From positions 10,335,426 to 10,399,425 of the forward strand of contig NC_073312.1 in assembly GCF_027595985.1 (NCBI RefSeq): a DNA stretch of 64,000 nt. Direction: 5' to 3'. A program made the position numbers and the translations under genes. This DNA is from Sorex araneus (taxonomy: Eukaryota > Chordata > Mammalia > Eulipotyphla > Soricidae). Below, piece by piece: positions 32,960-45,000 of this stretch (position 1 is its first letter; each line of letters starts with the position of its first letter). The notes below the pieces were generated by a model. The model was not told the DNA's origin and did no database searches. It worked only from the letters and a program-made list of their open reading frames with translations.

Positions 32960-34620
32960 ACTTTACCCTTTTTTCCCCCCTTTCTTACTTGTGTAAAAAG
33001 CCTGAACTGCGTCGTGCATTGTTCTGCCACCAATTTCAGTTAAATGCGAATGAGAGGGTTTTTTTTTTTTTCCCTTCTTTTTTTCCCCTCCTGCTTGTGT
33101 GGTTCAAGCTAATATCAACTCCAGGCACCAGATGGTAAAGAATAGCAGGCATGCCCAGTGGGCGCTGCTCTCTGAGATTAACTGCATGGCTAAATGTGCA
33201 GCAAGCACCAGGCCGAGCAACTCAAGCCCCCAAGAACTGCACTTTCCCCCAATAGTTAGAAGTGGGATTTTGGGGATGGAATCCAAGGCCTGAGATGTTT
33301 TCATCTTTGGACTTAAGATATATTGAAATTCTGGAGAGAATTTTTGGAGATATTCACCGTTGTTTAGCCCAAATACTTTCATAAACCCTTTGCATCTTTG
33401 CATCCTCTAAATATATAAATAATTCACTGGGCATTGAAAAGTATCTACTCTGACATGGGAAGCTTCGTGACTATTTTTTAGTGTTCTGATTTTTTTTTAA
33501 GGTTAAATAATTGATTTCTGCTTACCTTTGCAAACTATGTACCCATTTTGTCTGTGAAAATTTTCATGTAAGATTTGTGTTTGTATGTTTTGTTCCTCCA
33601 AATTTGGGGGGGAGCAATGGGAGGGAAGAGGAAGGTTAAAGAAAGGTGATGGGGATTGAAGAGAAAGTGAAAAATTATAGGGAGAAGTCCACTATTGGTT
33701 TTATATATAAACTATATTTTAGAAATTTATTCTTTGAGAGACCAAAACATACTATAGAGATCTTTCATGATTACCAAGGACGATGATAACCAATTTTTTA
33801 ATTATAAACTTTATTAAAAATTTTATATCAAGGAATGTAATAAAAATTGGCAGTGAGCTAATTATGCATAAAACTTGTGATATATTGGGGGCATTTATTT
33901 ATTTATGGCTGTTTGGAGTCATTTAACTTTTTCTTTTAAAAAAAATTTAATTATTTTACACCAAGGAGCCTTAGTTTTCTTGGCAATCATACTGGCAATT
34001 TAAAGTGGTTTAAAGTAGATTATGGTGTTTTATATCATTGGTTTTTTACCCAGTTTTAATGTCCCTTTGTTTATTTGTCAACATATTTTTGCTGTCTGGT
34101 GAAATTTTACATTTTTCTCATTGGATGATTCAGAAAATAGTGGATAGAAGTGATGGAAATATTCATGCTAGAAAATGGCTGGTACTGTGACAATATTACC
34201 AGTTTCTATCATATGACAAGATGCTTACCAATATGAGCTGGAGAAGACTTTCTAAGTCTAATACCATAATCAAAAAATTGAGCTTTCCTGAGGATCTCAA
34301 CAGGTAGGAAGATTGTACTTTCATCCTGGACCCCTGATGCCCCATAATCTCAAAGCAAACCTAGTTGAATGATTCAGAACAGAGAGTTTGAGCCTCTTTC
34401 CCCTAAGATAAAGAAGCATCTCTTAGTTCTTCGAGGAGTCAAGAAGTTACAGGTCTATTGAGACTCTCTCATAGCTGCTCTTGAGCCAGAAGGAAAAGAG
34501 CAAGACAAGGTAGAAAGATTGATTCAAGAGAACCCTTTTACTTAAGTTAGAATATAGGAGAAAATTCAGGCAAGCATGTACTATGAAAAAGAAGGAAGAA
34601 AATATAAAAGTAGGAATAGG
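32960..34620. other. 5' part of intron 2, no young repeats
   Basis: AT-rich and unassigned. Nothing looks coding. Confidence 0.4.
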
Positions 34621-34624
34621 ACAT

Positions 34625-34815
34625 CAGAGCCATAGTACAGTGGATAGGGCGTTTGCTTTGCACATGGCCAACCTGGATTTCATCTCCGGCACCCCATATG
34701 GAACCCCAGCATCACCAGAAGTGATCCCTGAGTGCAGGGCCAGGAGTAAGCCCTGAGCACTGCTGGGTGTGACCATCTCCTCACCCCCTAACCCCCCCAC
34801 CAAAAAAAAAGCCCC
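34625..34815 (+). mobile_element. short-type SINE
   Basis: GTGGATAGGGCGTTTGCTTT, CACCCCATATGGAACCCCAG and an A9 end. Confidence 0.9.
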
Positions 34816-36220
34816 CGAATGATGTAAGAAGAAGAATTGTAGACATTTTTGGTTTTCTCTTGTCCTTTTAATCTTATTTACTTGTAGATTTAGCAAATAG
34901 GTATTTTAGAAACATCCCTTGTTAGTGATAATGGCTGCTTAACTTCTGTAGTGAAGGTTTAAGTGAGCCATTTGGTATACAAGTTGAATTATAGGTAAAA
35001 TGCATTTGAGAAGAGAAGAATTGTAAATTACCTTAGCCCATTAACCATTTACTTGTTTCTCTGCACAGAGTATGGCCTAATACTTCTGTAACATCTGTAT
35101 ACATTATTGACCTGCTTCTGTTATAATTCCTTAAAAATAACTATTAACAGAAATGGAAAGGGGAAAAATGAAAGCAATATGGAATGCTGTTGTGGTCCGG
35201 GAAAGTGAGGTAGAGTGGTTTTAAGTTCAGCGCACTCTGTTTATCTTCTGTTAAAAAGACTAGCAGGCTTATTACTGCAGATTTTTCCCCCAAAAGGGGG
35301 GGGGGCTGTATTACAAAGAAGGGAAGCATATAATAAAAGCCTTTTATATAGCATAGAATGAGTAAAAGCAGCTTTGGTTCGGAGGTGGTAAATGCAGAAC
35401 ACCATTTTCCCCGGCAGCGCTCTTTCTTGTGCCTGGCAGGGTGAGCTTTGTTCGGTCTACAGAAATACAAATACACATCAGCAAATACACATCGTTGTCT
35501 TTCCCTTGTGACCCCCAAACAGAGTTCAGCCATACTAGTCAAGGATAAGAATAGAAAGCGTGACTCCTTTTGCTATTGTTAAATTGACGTGGGCAAATTT
35601 CATGAATGGGAAGGAGCCAGAAAATAAATTGTAAGTCACTTGGCCCATTTGCATGTCCACATGAAGTCTGACTATCTTGGGATTAAGTCATGAATCTTGT
35701 CAAGGGAAAGGCACAGTGGGCGAGGACCCCGTGGGTTAGATATCTTTTTAATGTCCTGTGTGGGCTCTACTCTGTTGAGACTGGCAGGATAATGAAGTTC
35801 TTGCAGACAGAGTTGCAGCCCTCCCAAATCCCCGTCTTTCCCCCATCCAGCGTTCCAGAGCTCCATTTCACAAGAGTCAGACCGCAGGACTTAGTGAGTT
35901 TCCCAAGATTCCACAGATCGTGACGGTCTAGGTTCAAACTGAGGTTTTTGATCATAAATGCTCTTTTGAAGCCGAGAAACATCACACAAGCTCATGTACT
36001 CTTCTTCCACAACTATCCTGGTTTTATTCTTTATTTTTGGGGGGTGTTGTTGACTCATGAATTTCCCACAGCAAATGAACAGGCTCAGTTAGTTCTTTTC
36101 TGGAACATTTGTTTTCACCGTATGTCTATTTTAATTTTTTTTAAACTGAAAATGGCCAAACAAAGCTTACATCAGAAAAAATTCACACATGTTTATATAT
36201 GCATATAGATTTTTGGAGGG
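34816..36220. other. intron 2, mostly unique
   Basis: A MIR-like fragment lies at 35845-35950. Otherwise nothing recognised. Confidence 0.4.
35845..35950 (-). mobile_element. MIR, antisense, decayed
   Basis: CTCCATTTCACAAGAGTCAG, AGTGAGTTTCCCAAGATTCC and GGTCTAGGTTCAAACTGAGG follow the reversed MIR order. Confidence 0.5.
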
Positions 36221-36221
36221 T

Positions 36222-36375
36222 GGTTTAGGTTCACACCTGGTGATGCCCCCAGACTATTCCTGGCTCTGTATTTGGGGGCTGCTCCTGGCAGTGCTGGGAT
36301 ACTGTGATACCAGGAATTACGTCTGGGTCAGCCACATACAATTCAAATGATTTAATCCCTGTATGTACTTCCTCT
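36222..36375 (-). mobile_element. short-type SINE
   Basis: TTCACACCTGGTGATGCCCC, GGCTGCTCCTGGCAGTGCTG and GTCTGGGTCAGCCACATACA. Confidence 0.78.
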
Positions 36376-36376
36376 G

Positions 36377-36379
<3 letters not shown>

Positions 36380-36429
<50 letters not shown>

Positions 36430-36439
36430 ACACACACAC
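36380..36439. repeat. (CA)n microsatellite, one interruption
   Basis: CA run with a single TA unit near 36424. Confidence 0.96.
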
Positions 36440-38689
36440 CCCCTTTAAAATCTTCCTTTTAAGGGAAAATGTTATCTGGATCAATGCCTTTAAGATTGGA
36501 ATCAGAATCAGTTTGAGTTTACAAGGAAAGCATTTTTTTATAGGGAAACATTTTGTTGGATGCTTCGGGAGTATGCTGAGTATAAAGAAAAGCATATGAA
36601 GGCCTTACTTGAGTAAAAGCACTGCATTGGGGGACCAGAAAGTCAGTACATTGCTGTGCTTAGTTACGCTATTTGTCAATGCATTCCTAGAGTTGGGATG
36701 GGGTGGGATGTGGGAAAGGACAGGAAGACAAGCTTCCTGCTCCTGACTATGACAAACCTATTAGCCCTTATCGTTTGGCTTAAATGTCATTTATTTTTCT
36801 CCTCAAGTCTTTTCTAACTTTCTCAAAGCATAGTCATTTGCTTATTTATAATAAAACATCTGTTTATTTCTTATACACTTAAGACATCTTATCCATCTAA
36901 ACTTGTCATTCAAAAAAATATTACCTAGGACATAAGTGGTATAAATTGGATTAAAATGCTAAAATTTGAGGTTTTTTTTTAATCCAATATCAAGGTAAGT
37001 TCAAAGAGTACTACTCTATATTTTGCAAAGTTTGAATTTATTTTCGCCTAGTCTTAAGTGGCATTACCAACAGTTTGTTTAAAAGTAGAAAAGTCTATCA
37101 CTGAGATCAACTCCCCATCCATAGGTTTAGCATAAATTATGTGAAATAGGGGACTATTCTGAAATGAGCTAAATAAAATGTTTTAGGTTGCTTTTTGCAG
37201 CAATCACTATATTCATATGTTAGTCATGCTTCTACAATTGAAGGGCATTTCTTATGATTCATTCAGGATCTTTGTCATAATTGGCTTTTTCTTCTCCTAT
37301 ATGGGGGGCAAAGCCGCTTGAGCTGTTAATGGAATAGTTTTCACATTACTCAGGGTAGTGGGGGAGTATGCAAAATGTATATGGCAAGAAGGACATCTGT
37401 GTCATAGGAGAATGTCTTCCTTTAAGCAGCAAGTATTTATGTGTAGTAATACGTCCTGAGATTGAGTTTTGCAATGAAAAAAATATTGAAGTGGTTGATT
37501 AGAAGTCGTTTGGGTGAGCTACTGTAACAGTACATTAGGCGGTTCAGTCAGCTTGCCAGGAACAATGAATAAAAGGGAATGAGGCAGATGTTTTCCAAGT
37601 CTTATGTTTCAAGAAGCAAGATATATGATACTCTGTGCATCTTGGGTTCAGTGGCCTATTGTTAAAATTTCTTCCTCTTGTGTAAATTTCAGAGGTGAAG
37701 GTCCCAAAGCATTTTATTAAAAACATTTTTTTTTTCAAAGAAACCACTTTGAAGAGCAAGATATATGCATACATTATGCTAACTATTCATGCATAATACA
37801 TCCACATACATGCAGTTCCTTTAGAACAGAGTGGCAAGTGGTTGTGCCAGAGAAAAAGTAATTACTTAGCAGTTTGAAAGTGAAAATGAGTCTCTTATTA
37901 ACAGCAATCTATCCAGAAACAAAGAGCAAGGATCTCTGTTCTGATGACATGTGTTTCTATCTCACACACAATACCTAGAATTTGGAGAATGCTGTAAGAC
38001 AGCTTTGGGGGGTGGGAGTGGTGGGGGGGAGCAGCTACTACTTTTATTGCCTGTGAAAATTGGAGGGAAAGAACTTTGAATTGGAAGAAAGAACACCACG
38101 AAAAGAGAAAGAGAGTGAAAGACATTCCATCCTAGTGGGAATGATTTAATTTATTGTGTTCTTTAAGGATAGGCACAGTTGTGTTCTAACCCAAGTTACA
38201 TAGGTGGAACAATAGAATTGTCGATTATTATTGAAAGGGATTTGGTGGTCTTCTCCAAAGATTAGAAAGCAGGTAAACACTGACAATTCGGACGCTCTGC
38301 ACGTTTACACGTTGAAATACTCTCAATGCAGAGATTCCCAAACTTACTTGGCCTACTTTCCCCTTTTCAGAGAAAAATCAGCAACCCTCCTTGCTTTTTT
38401 TTTTTTTTTAAGCAAAATAGAAAGTGTCCCCTAATTGTACTCAAGGCTGCTACTGCTCCGCTTAATTCTTCAAGTGCCTGGTGGTGGTGGAGAGGGTCTG
38501 GGTGGCTCACTTTGGGAAAATTGCTCTAACGTGACAGACCAGGAATGAACTGCCTGAAAAACAAGATAAAATGGCCTGGTGATGAGACCTCTGCAAATCT
38601 AGTATGATTCTATCTCCTGTGTGTTTCTGTGGTTCGGTATTTCTGTGAGAGCACTCTTGCTTCTTACGAATTGCTTCTTTCATTTCTCA

Positions 38690-38815
38690 TCTTTCTTAGT
38701 AGACTGTGAGTATTGTGAGCACACACTGCCTGCTAGAGTTTCTTACTGTATTTCCTCAGTGCTTAACACCAAGCCCAGTCCTTAGAGGTGCTGTATAAAT
38801 AATTTGTCCAGTACT
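38690..38815 (+). mobile_element. L2 3' end, sense
   Basis: TAGACTGTGAGTATTGTGAG, CTGTATTTCCTCAGTGCTTA and GAGGTGCTGTATAAATAATT match the L2 3' end in order. Confidence 0.7.
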
Positions 38816-39467
38816 TGGAGGAAGGAAATGGAGCATTCAGTGATTATAGTAGATCACTGTAGAAAAAATATCTTCTCCCATTACTAGTCAGATAATGGCC
38901 TCTGTGTGGATTATCTGCTCTGGGAGGATGCTAGTGTGGACTTCTTGGGCCCCATCAGGAAAAGAAGAAAAGAATCTGTGTTAGTGGAAGTTAGATGTAG
39001 TCTAGAGTATCATTTTTTTTTCTCCCTTGCAGAAATACGCACAGAAAAAAATATAGAGAGTTGTTTTGGTGTCTACTAGTTTTATGTACTATCTGCCAAG
39101 TCCTGTCATGCGTACATTTAGTATAAACCAGAGTTGGATGATACGCAAGGGAGAAAGAATGGAATTGGCCATTTTGTTGGTGCTGAGGAGGGGGTGGAGG
39201 AGAACGCATGTCAGCTCACGCTGGAAATCGGTTTGCCAGTGCCTTGAAAGGCTGCTGTCGTTTCCCCAGCCAGGTATCTGCCTGGAAGAGGGTCAAGTAG
39301 TAGATCTGGAATCTAGCCAGAACTTCTAATAGTAAGAGCTTAAAAACCAGCAACGCCAACTTTTGGTCACATTCAGCACTTCCTAAAGTGCCAAATAGAG
39401 ACTCCGCTAGATGTAATATTAGGCAACTTGCTTAAACCAGCCAGCATTCATGCTGCTGGGTTCTACC

Positions 39468-40169
39468 CTAGCCTTGAGCTACAGAGAATGGTTGGGCATC
39501 ATAATTAAGTGATGTGGGCCCAAGAACATCTGTTCCTATTGCAAAGCCCTCATGGTAATTCTCATACAAAAAAGAAACAGTTTCTGCGAATGGTGCAGCT
39601 GCGTAAACTGGGTAGAGAAAGGGGTAGGATGGGTGAGGGGCTTCCGCGGGATGTAAAGAAGGAACATTCTTCTTAAATGGCCCATAGCCCTCGCTAACTT
39701 CTCTCTCTATGTAGAGCGAGGGAAAAGTTACAAGATGTTTTACTGGATTCTCCGAAAGTAAATGGATGGTTGGATTTGTGCTTCGAAAAACAGATGCCTC
39801 TGTGCCATTTTGTTCAGCTCTTGATTTGAAATAAGTAAACTGCACTTGCAGCCTGCGTAGACCCCCCTCCCCCCAGCCCCCAACATACACCCCTTTCAGT
39901 ATCCGTAGCAGATGGTAAATTCTGTGGCTGCCAGTTCTATCATAATGTGGTTGCAGAAAATAACAAAGCAACATGAAGACCCCTGTTAGAACACAGCTGG
40001 GGTTGGGAGACAGCTTCTGAAGCTGGTGGTGGTGGCTATAGGGTAAATGTGCAAGCACATAGCTGGCCTGTAGGAATTGGTTGCTTGCATGTTGGAACCA
40101 GACAGTAATGTTGAAACCTGCTTTCAATCCAAGCCCTACCTGGGCTCTCTGAGCAGAAAGCAGGGGCAC
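39468..40169 (-). other. long unassigned open frame on the antisense strand of intron 2
   Basis: A 233-codon open frame starts with MPLLSAQRAQVGLGLKAGFN and ends with the residues FSVAQG. I do not recognise a family. It lies in a repeat-poor part of intron 2, antisense to SHTN1. There is no signal peptide or clear transmembrane pattern, and no CpG island or obvious promoter sits at its 5' end near 40170. A SINE begins about 50 bases upstream of its start. Open frames of this length are uncommon in AT-rich introns but can arise by chance. Confidence 0.15.
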
Positions 40170-40219
40170 AACGTTTTACTTTTGAGTTTATACTACTGGT
40201 ATAAGCCTACTTAAAACAG

Positions 40220-40387
40220 TTTGCTTTGTTTTGGGACCACATCCGGCCATGCTCAGGCTTATTCTTGGCTCTGCACTCAGGAATCACTCCTGGTTGTACC
40301 CCAGGGACCATATGGGATTCCGGGAATGGAACCCAGGTCAGCCACGTGCAAGAAGCTCCCTACCCATTGTAGTATCGCTCCAGCCTA
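40220..40387 (-). mobile_element. short-type SINE
   Basis: GGGACCACATCCGGCCATGC to GTAGTATCGCTCCAGCC. Confidence 0.9.
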
Positions 40388-40494
40388 CCTAAAATTGTTA
40401 TGTGCTGTTGATGAGTAGTCATTGGTATGTGCGTGTATATATATACATACATACATATATATGTAGGTATGTGTATACCCACACACACACATAC

Positions 40495-40735
40495 ATCACT
40501 GTCACTGTCATCCCATTGCTCATTGATTTGCTCGGGTGGGCACCAGTAACGTCTCCATTGTGAGACTTATTGTTACTGTTTTTGGCATATCAAATACACC
40601 ATGGGTAGCTTGCCAGGTCTGCCATGCAGGCAAGATACTCTTGGTAGCTTGCCGGGCTCTCTGAGAGGGATGGAGGAATTGAACCCGGGTTGGACGCATG
40701 CCAGGCAAATGCCCTACCTGCTGTGCTATCGCTCT
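40495..40735 (-). mobile_element. long-type SINE inside a TA/CA-rich stretch
   Basis: Reversed tail ATCACTGTCACTGTCATCCC to head CTGTGCTATCGCTC. It is bordered on both sides by closely similar TATATATGTA and ACACACACAC sequence of about 30 bp, possibly a long target duplication. Confidence 0.9.
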
Positions 40736-41480
40736 ATATATGTATGTGTATACACACACACACATACACACATATATGGATTGTGTGGGATATCAGGTTT
40801 GTGTGGGATATCAGTTGATCTTTTCTGGAACTGAGTAGACATTGATGTTGGCATTGATGTTGGCACTAATGTTGGCACTGCAGTTTGTGTTCAGTAAAGC
40901 ATATTCAGGTGTGAGCCACCAGTGGTACATGCCAGCACCAACATGTTAGTGTTGCAAAGACTCAACAAAACTGGTTATTGGACTTGACGGAATGAAATTA
41001 GCACCTGTTGCAGTGGGAGCCATAAAAGGTCTATAGAAGAATCCAGCTGATTTGAAGTTAGAAGCAACGGTCTCAAATACCAATTTTACATATAAGCATA
41101 TGTAAAATTTTCACAAGGCGTAGTCTGTCTTCCACCAATGCCCGATTAAGGAACATAAAACAGGGCTAGGAGATAGAGATCCTTGGCACTCATGGGCCCC
41201 AGAGCATCACTGGGTAGAACCCTGGAGGTTGCTAGCACCTCTGGAGTGGCCTGGGTAATCCCTGGTACCACATGCCCCAAAACAGTGACCTGACTGGTTT
41301 TCTGTTGGAGCCTCTCAGTCTCCTAAATGCACTTGGGAGCCCTCTCCACCACAAAAAAATATATATACATATATAACATGAATATTAAAGCCGAAAAATA
41401 TTGTTTGCTTAGCAAAAAAATTATATTTCACTTAGCAGTAAATACTCAGGAATTTAAATTGAATCGGAAATTGTTTCCTT
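40736..41480. other. intron 2 sequence with a small tandem repeat and a decayed SINE-like stretch
   Basis: GTGTGGGATATCAG appears twice at 40785-40815. 41160-41290 is weakly SINE-like (CAGAGCATCACTGGGTAGAA). Confidence 0.4.
40841..40878. repeat. 12-bp tandem repeat, about 3 copies
   Basis: Three units of the form ATTGATGTTGGC, the third with a C and an A change. Confidence 0.85.
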
Positions 41481-41484
41481 TAGG

Positions 41485-41640
41485 AGCTGGAATGATAGCA
41501 CAATGGGTTGAGCATTTGCCTTGCACTCAAGCAAACTGGGTTTGATCCCTGCATTCCCTGTGGTCTACCTGGAGTGATCCCTGAGCTCAGAGCCAGGAGT
41601 CATCTCTGAGCCCTGCCAGGTATGGGCCAAAAACAAAACA
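41485..41640 (+). mobile_element. short-type SINE
   Basis: AGCTGGAATGATAGCACAAT, GGAGTGATCCCTGAGCTCAG and an A-rich end. Confidence 0.9.
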
Positions 41641-42136
41641 AAGGAAAAGTTAGTTTCTTTTAATATTTAGAACTATAACTTGCATCTTTGGAGGTGTGGG
41701 AGGGCAGGTTGGCAGGGTGGTAGATAAGTGAAGAATAAACAGAAGTCATCTTGTAGAGAATAAGAGGAACATTCCCCAGTGGCTGGCAGCAGTCTGCTAA
41801 AACCCGGCATCTCACAGCCTGGTAGAGCCTGGCGGGGTGGGGCCAGGAGCTAATAAAGCTTCATTTCACAACCTCAACCTATAATGTTTAGAAACTCAGG
41901 CAACAAAAGCCAATAAGTGCAACTAACCTGTGAAGCTGGAGCTAGAAACTAAATTAGGAATATAAATATATGGTGCAGACAATGAATTTCTCCAAGAAAA
42001 CCTTGGTGAAAAAACATGCCATTTCTTTTAGGCCTAGCCAAGCCTTTTGTAGAGGGTCTGAGTCAATATTTAGTAAAGTTATTAACTAACTTAGTATTTT
42101 TTTTCCTGCCTCCTTTTCTTCTTCTTTTTTTTTTTC

Positions 42137-42320
42137 TGCTTTAGGCATTCCCTAGCAATGCCCAGAGGTTCTCAGCAAACTGGGCCAGGAGTTCCTTGTG
42201 AGGGCCTGAAAATGCAACGGTGCCCGGGAGCTTCCAGGGTTCCTGGAGAGTTGGGATTGAATCAGGTTGAGCCACATGTAAGGCGTGCGGTTTCATTAAT
42301 CCCTGTAGTATTTGCTCAGC
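42137..42320 (-). mobile_element. old SINE, decayed
   Basis: TTCCCTAGCAATGCCCAGAG and TGGGATTGAATCAGGTTGAG. Confidence 0.55.
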
Positions 42321-42344
42321 TCCTTTTCTTTGTAAAAGAACAAA

Positions 42345-42440
42345 TGGGCTTGGGGTCATATGCTTGGCAGTCAGCGTATGCCTCTCCCACTTCTCAGGCC
42401 CTGAGTTCAGCCCCTGGCACTGCATAAATGAAAAACAAAT
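42345..42440 (+). mobile_element. tRNA-derived (ID-like) SINE fragment
   Basis: TCAGGCCCTGAGTTCAGCCC and CTGGCACTGCATAAATGAAA. The A box is weak. Confidence 0.4.
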
Positions 42441-42534
42441 ATATAAATGCACAGAGTGAGACAGACAAGAACAGAGGCCCACGATACAGAATTAGCTGTA
42501 ATTTTGTAAAACTCAAAAATAAAAGGGAAAGTGT

Positions 42535-42638
42535 AGGAGGTGGCTTGCACACTTTGCATGTGGGGGGGTCGGGGGGAACCTCGGTTTGATCCTAGTCACT
42601 GTGTGATCTCCTAAGCACTATCAAGAGGGACTCCCAGG
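42535..42638 (+). mobile_element. short-type SINE, interrupted by an L1 insertion
   Basis: GGTTTGATCCTAGTCACTGT and GATCTCCTAAGCACTATCAA. Its continuation may lie after 43086. Confidence 0.65.
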
Positions 42639-43070
42639 ACTAACACCCAAGAATAGTAGAGATAAGGACCAGGAGGTTTGCTCCATGGCTTGGAAGCCGG
42701 CCTCAAATGCTGGGGGAAAAGGCAGCTCAGATAGAGAAGGGACCACCAAGTAAAGGGTATTTGGAGGACCAGCTCAGGTTGGGAGATGCGAACCAAATGT
42801 AGACTACAGCTTGAACACAATGGCCACTCAATGCCTCTAGTGCAAACTACAACACCCAAAAGGAAAGAGAGAACAAAAGGGAATGCCCTGCCACAGAGGC
42901 GGGGTGGGGTGGTAGGAGGGATACTGGGAACACTGGTGCTGGAGAATGGGCACTGGCAGAGGGATGGGTACTTAATAATTTTATGACTGAAACGCAAGCA
43001 CGAAAGTTTATAAATCTGTAACTGTACCCCCCGGTGATTCACTAATAAAAAATTTGAAAAAAGAAAGAAA
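42639..43070 (+). mobile_element. 5'-truncated L1, sense, with 16-bp target duplication
   Basis: Direct repeats AAGAGGGACTCCCAGG (42623-42638) and AAGAGTGACTCCCAGG (43071-43086) differ at one base. The L1 3' end is CCCCCCGGTGATTCACTAAT with an A-rich tail. Confidence 0.88.
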
Positions 43071-43234
43071 AAGAGTGACTCCCAGGCTCTGAGAGCACTG
43101 TGGAGGAGTCATTCTCGAGGAGCTTCACCAGGTGGGTACACTCAGCCCTCACCAAAATAAGGAATGAGACAGATAGAATAAAAATCCCTGGTTTATCCCG
43201 ACATGAGCCCCATTCATTTCTGTCATCCTTTTTC

Positions 43235-43425
43235 CTTGGTGAGGGACTCTGCAGATTCCCCAGCAGTGCTCAGGGAACCTGGGCGCACTCCCAGCAGTGC
43301 TTGGCTTGGTATTGTTGGGCCTGATGGTGCCCAGAGCCAGTAAGGGCTTCAGCTGGCAGTGCTGAGAGGTGGTAGCACAGTGCTGGACTCCAGCCCTTTG
43401 AACATCTCCCCGGGCCCCACACCCT
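43235..43425 (-). mobile_element. decayed SINE
   Basis: GCAGTGCTCAGGGAACCTGG and GAACATCTCCCCGGGCCCC. Confidence 0.65.
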
Positions 43426-43595
43426 GTATTTGAAGGAACAACTGCTGTCATGAATTTTGTATGCACTCTGCTTCATGCTTTTATAGTTTTACATATGCCA
43501 GATTTATCCCAAAATATACACATGCAATCAAAAGTGTTTTTGTGTGTTAAACACTGTCCATATATTCTACAACTGATGGCTTCACAGCATGGTTT

Positions 43596-43991
43596 AAAAA
43601 AAATTATTTTAATGAATCACCATGAGATGCAGTTACACCTACAGTTAGATGCAGTTATAGTTGAGATGCAGTTAGACTTAGAAACTTTCATGATTGTGTT
43701 CCAGTCAAACAATGTTCAAGTACCCATCCCTCCACCAGTGCCCATTCTCCACCCATAATGTTCCTAGTATCCCTCCTCCCACCCCCATCCCTTCCCACCC
43801 TCTGCCTCTTTGGCAGGCACGTTCCCTCTTACTCTGTCCTTTTGCGTGTTATGGTTTGCAATACAGGTATCAAGCAGCCATCATGTTTGGTCCATAGAAT
43901 ACTTTCAGCACGTATCTCCCATCCTGAGAGATCCCTCCATCATTTACTTAGTTCTCCTTTCTCCATCCCAGCTACCTTTTCCCTTAGAGCA
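43596..43991 (-). mobile_element. 5'-truncated L1, antisense, inserted in an older L1
   Basis: The target duplication ACAGCATGGTTT lies at 43584-43595 and 43992-44003. The 3' end is at the left (TTTAATGAATCACCATGAGA) and includes a local tripling of a GATGCAGTTA-type unit at 43626-43677. Confidence 0.88.
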
Positions 43992-44249
43992 ACAGCATGG
44001 TTTTTGAGCTTTATCTGGTATTGATACATAAAGCCTTGAATTAATTCATTTTAAATGCTCTATAATGGGGATGCGGTGTGGCTTGATGTTACAAATGCTG
44101 ACCATGTGCTTATACCCACCCACCTTGTGCCTATTGCTAGAGATTCTAACGGTAGATTCTAACTGTGGAAGTGCTGAGAAATAGGATGTACATGTTTAGT
44201 TTTGACAGTTTATTTCCAAAATAGTTAATGGCAAAGTAGTTGATCATTT

Positions 44250-44480
44250 TTTGCGGGGGGGATGGGGGAGTCCTCCAAAGCAGTGATCAAGGGACTGGAG
44301 GGGAACACTCCCAGCTATACATGGCCAACTGGGCTGGCTGGTTTAATGTCCAGGCCTGGTGGTGCTGGGGGACTCGAGTGCTGGGCTCAGATGTGTGTGT
44401 GTGTGTGTGTGTGTGTGTGGAGGTGGGGGGGCATCTAGTGCTAAGGATTAACTCAGCTTTATGAGCTAATGCTACGGACA
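44250..44480 (-). mobile_element. decayed SINE with an internal GT run
   Basis: CAGTGATCAAGGGACTGGAG and GTGCTAAGGATTAACTCAGC. (GT)14 lies at 44391-44419. Confidence 0.55.
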
Positions 44481-44839
44481 CGCTCACTCTCTCTGTCCTG
44501 CCACTGTGCATCGCTTGTCCCCTCTGCCCCCCACCCAACACACACCCCAGCCCTGTCCTTTCCCACCTGCTCACCTTTTTACCAGCAGTATTTGAGTATT
44601 TCCAACTTCCGCTCCTAAAGAGTCTTAGTTTTTGCCTATTGATGGGACTAGCTCACTGTTTTTTCCAGTTAGCAGTTGTTGATAACTTTTTGGCTTTTGA
44701 AATTTGAAATGGAAAATGTTCAAATGAATGAATCCCCAATACATTGTCTTCATCCTCTGACTAGAGTACTATAGTATTCCCATAATTAGTATTTTGCTTA
44801 TCACTAATACCCGAGCTAAGTTTTTCTGAAGGATAGGGA

Positions 44840-45000
44840 CACCTGGTGGCTTGGAGACGCACCCATGAGAGCTTAGGGGTTCCTCCTGGCTTTGTCATTG
44901 GGGGTTGCTCCAAGCAGCACTTTAGGGACCAGGCGGTGCCAGCCCACCACACACCAACTGAGTGTTGCAGCAGTCCCGTGAACTATCTTCCTAGGCCCCG
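44840..45000 (-). mobile_element. decayed SINE
   Basis: GGGGTTCCTCCTGGCTTTGT and GTGAACTATCTTCCTAGGCC. Confidence 0.65.

Larger units (their letters stand above)
36440..40219. other. repeat-poor part of intron 2
   Basis: 3.8 kb with almost no young repeats: an L2 fragment at 38690-38815 and the 233-codon antisense frame at 39468-40169. Some of it may be under constraint. Confidence 0.4.
43480..44700 (-). mobile_element. old L1, antisense, host to a younger L1 and a SINE
   Basis: CCATATATTCTACAACTGAT and GGTTTTTGAGCTTTATCTGG, then GAAATAGGATGTACATGTTT, and beyond the SINE ACCAGCAGTATTTGAGTATT fit antisense old L1 in order. Confidence 0.5.
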
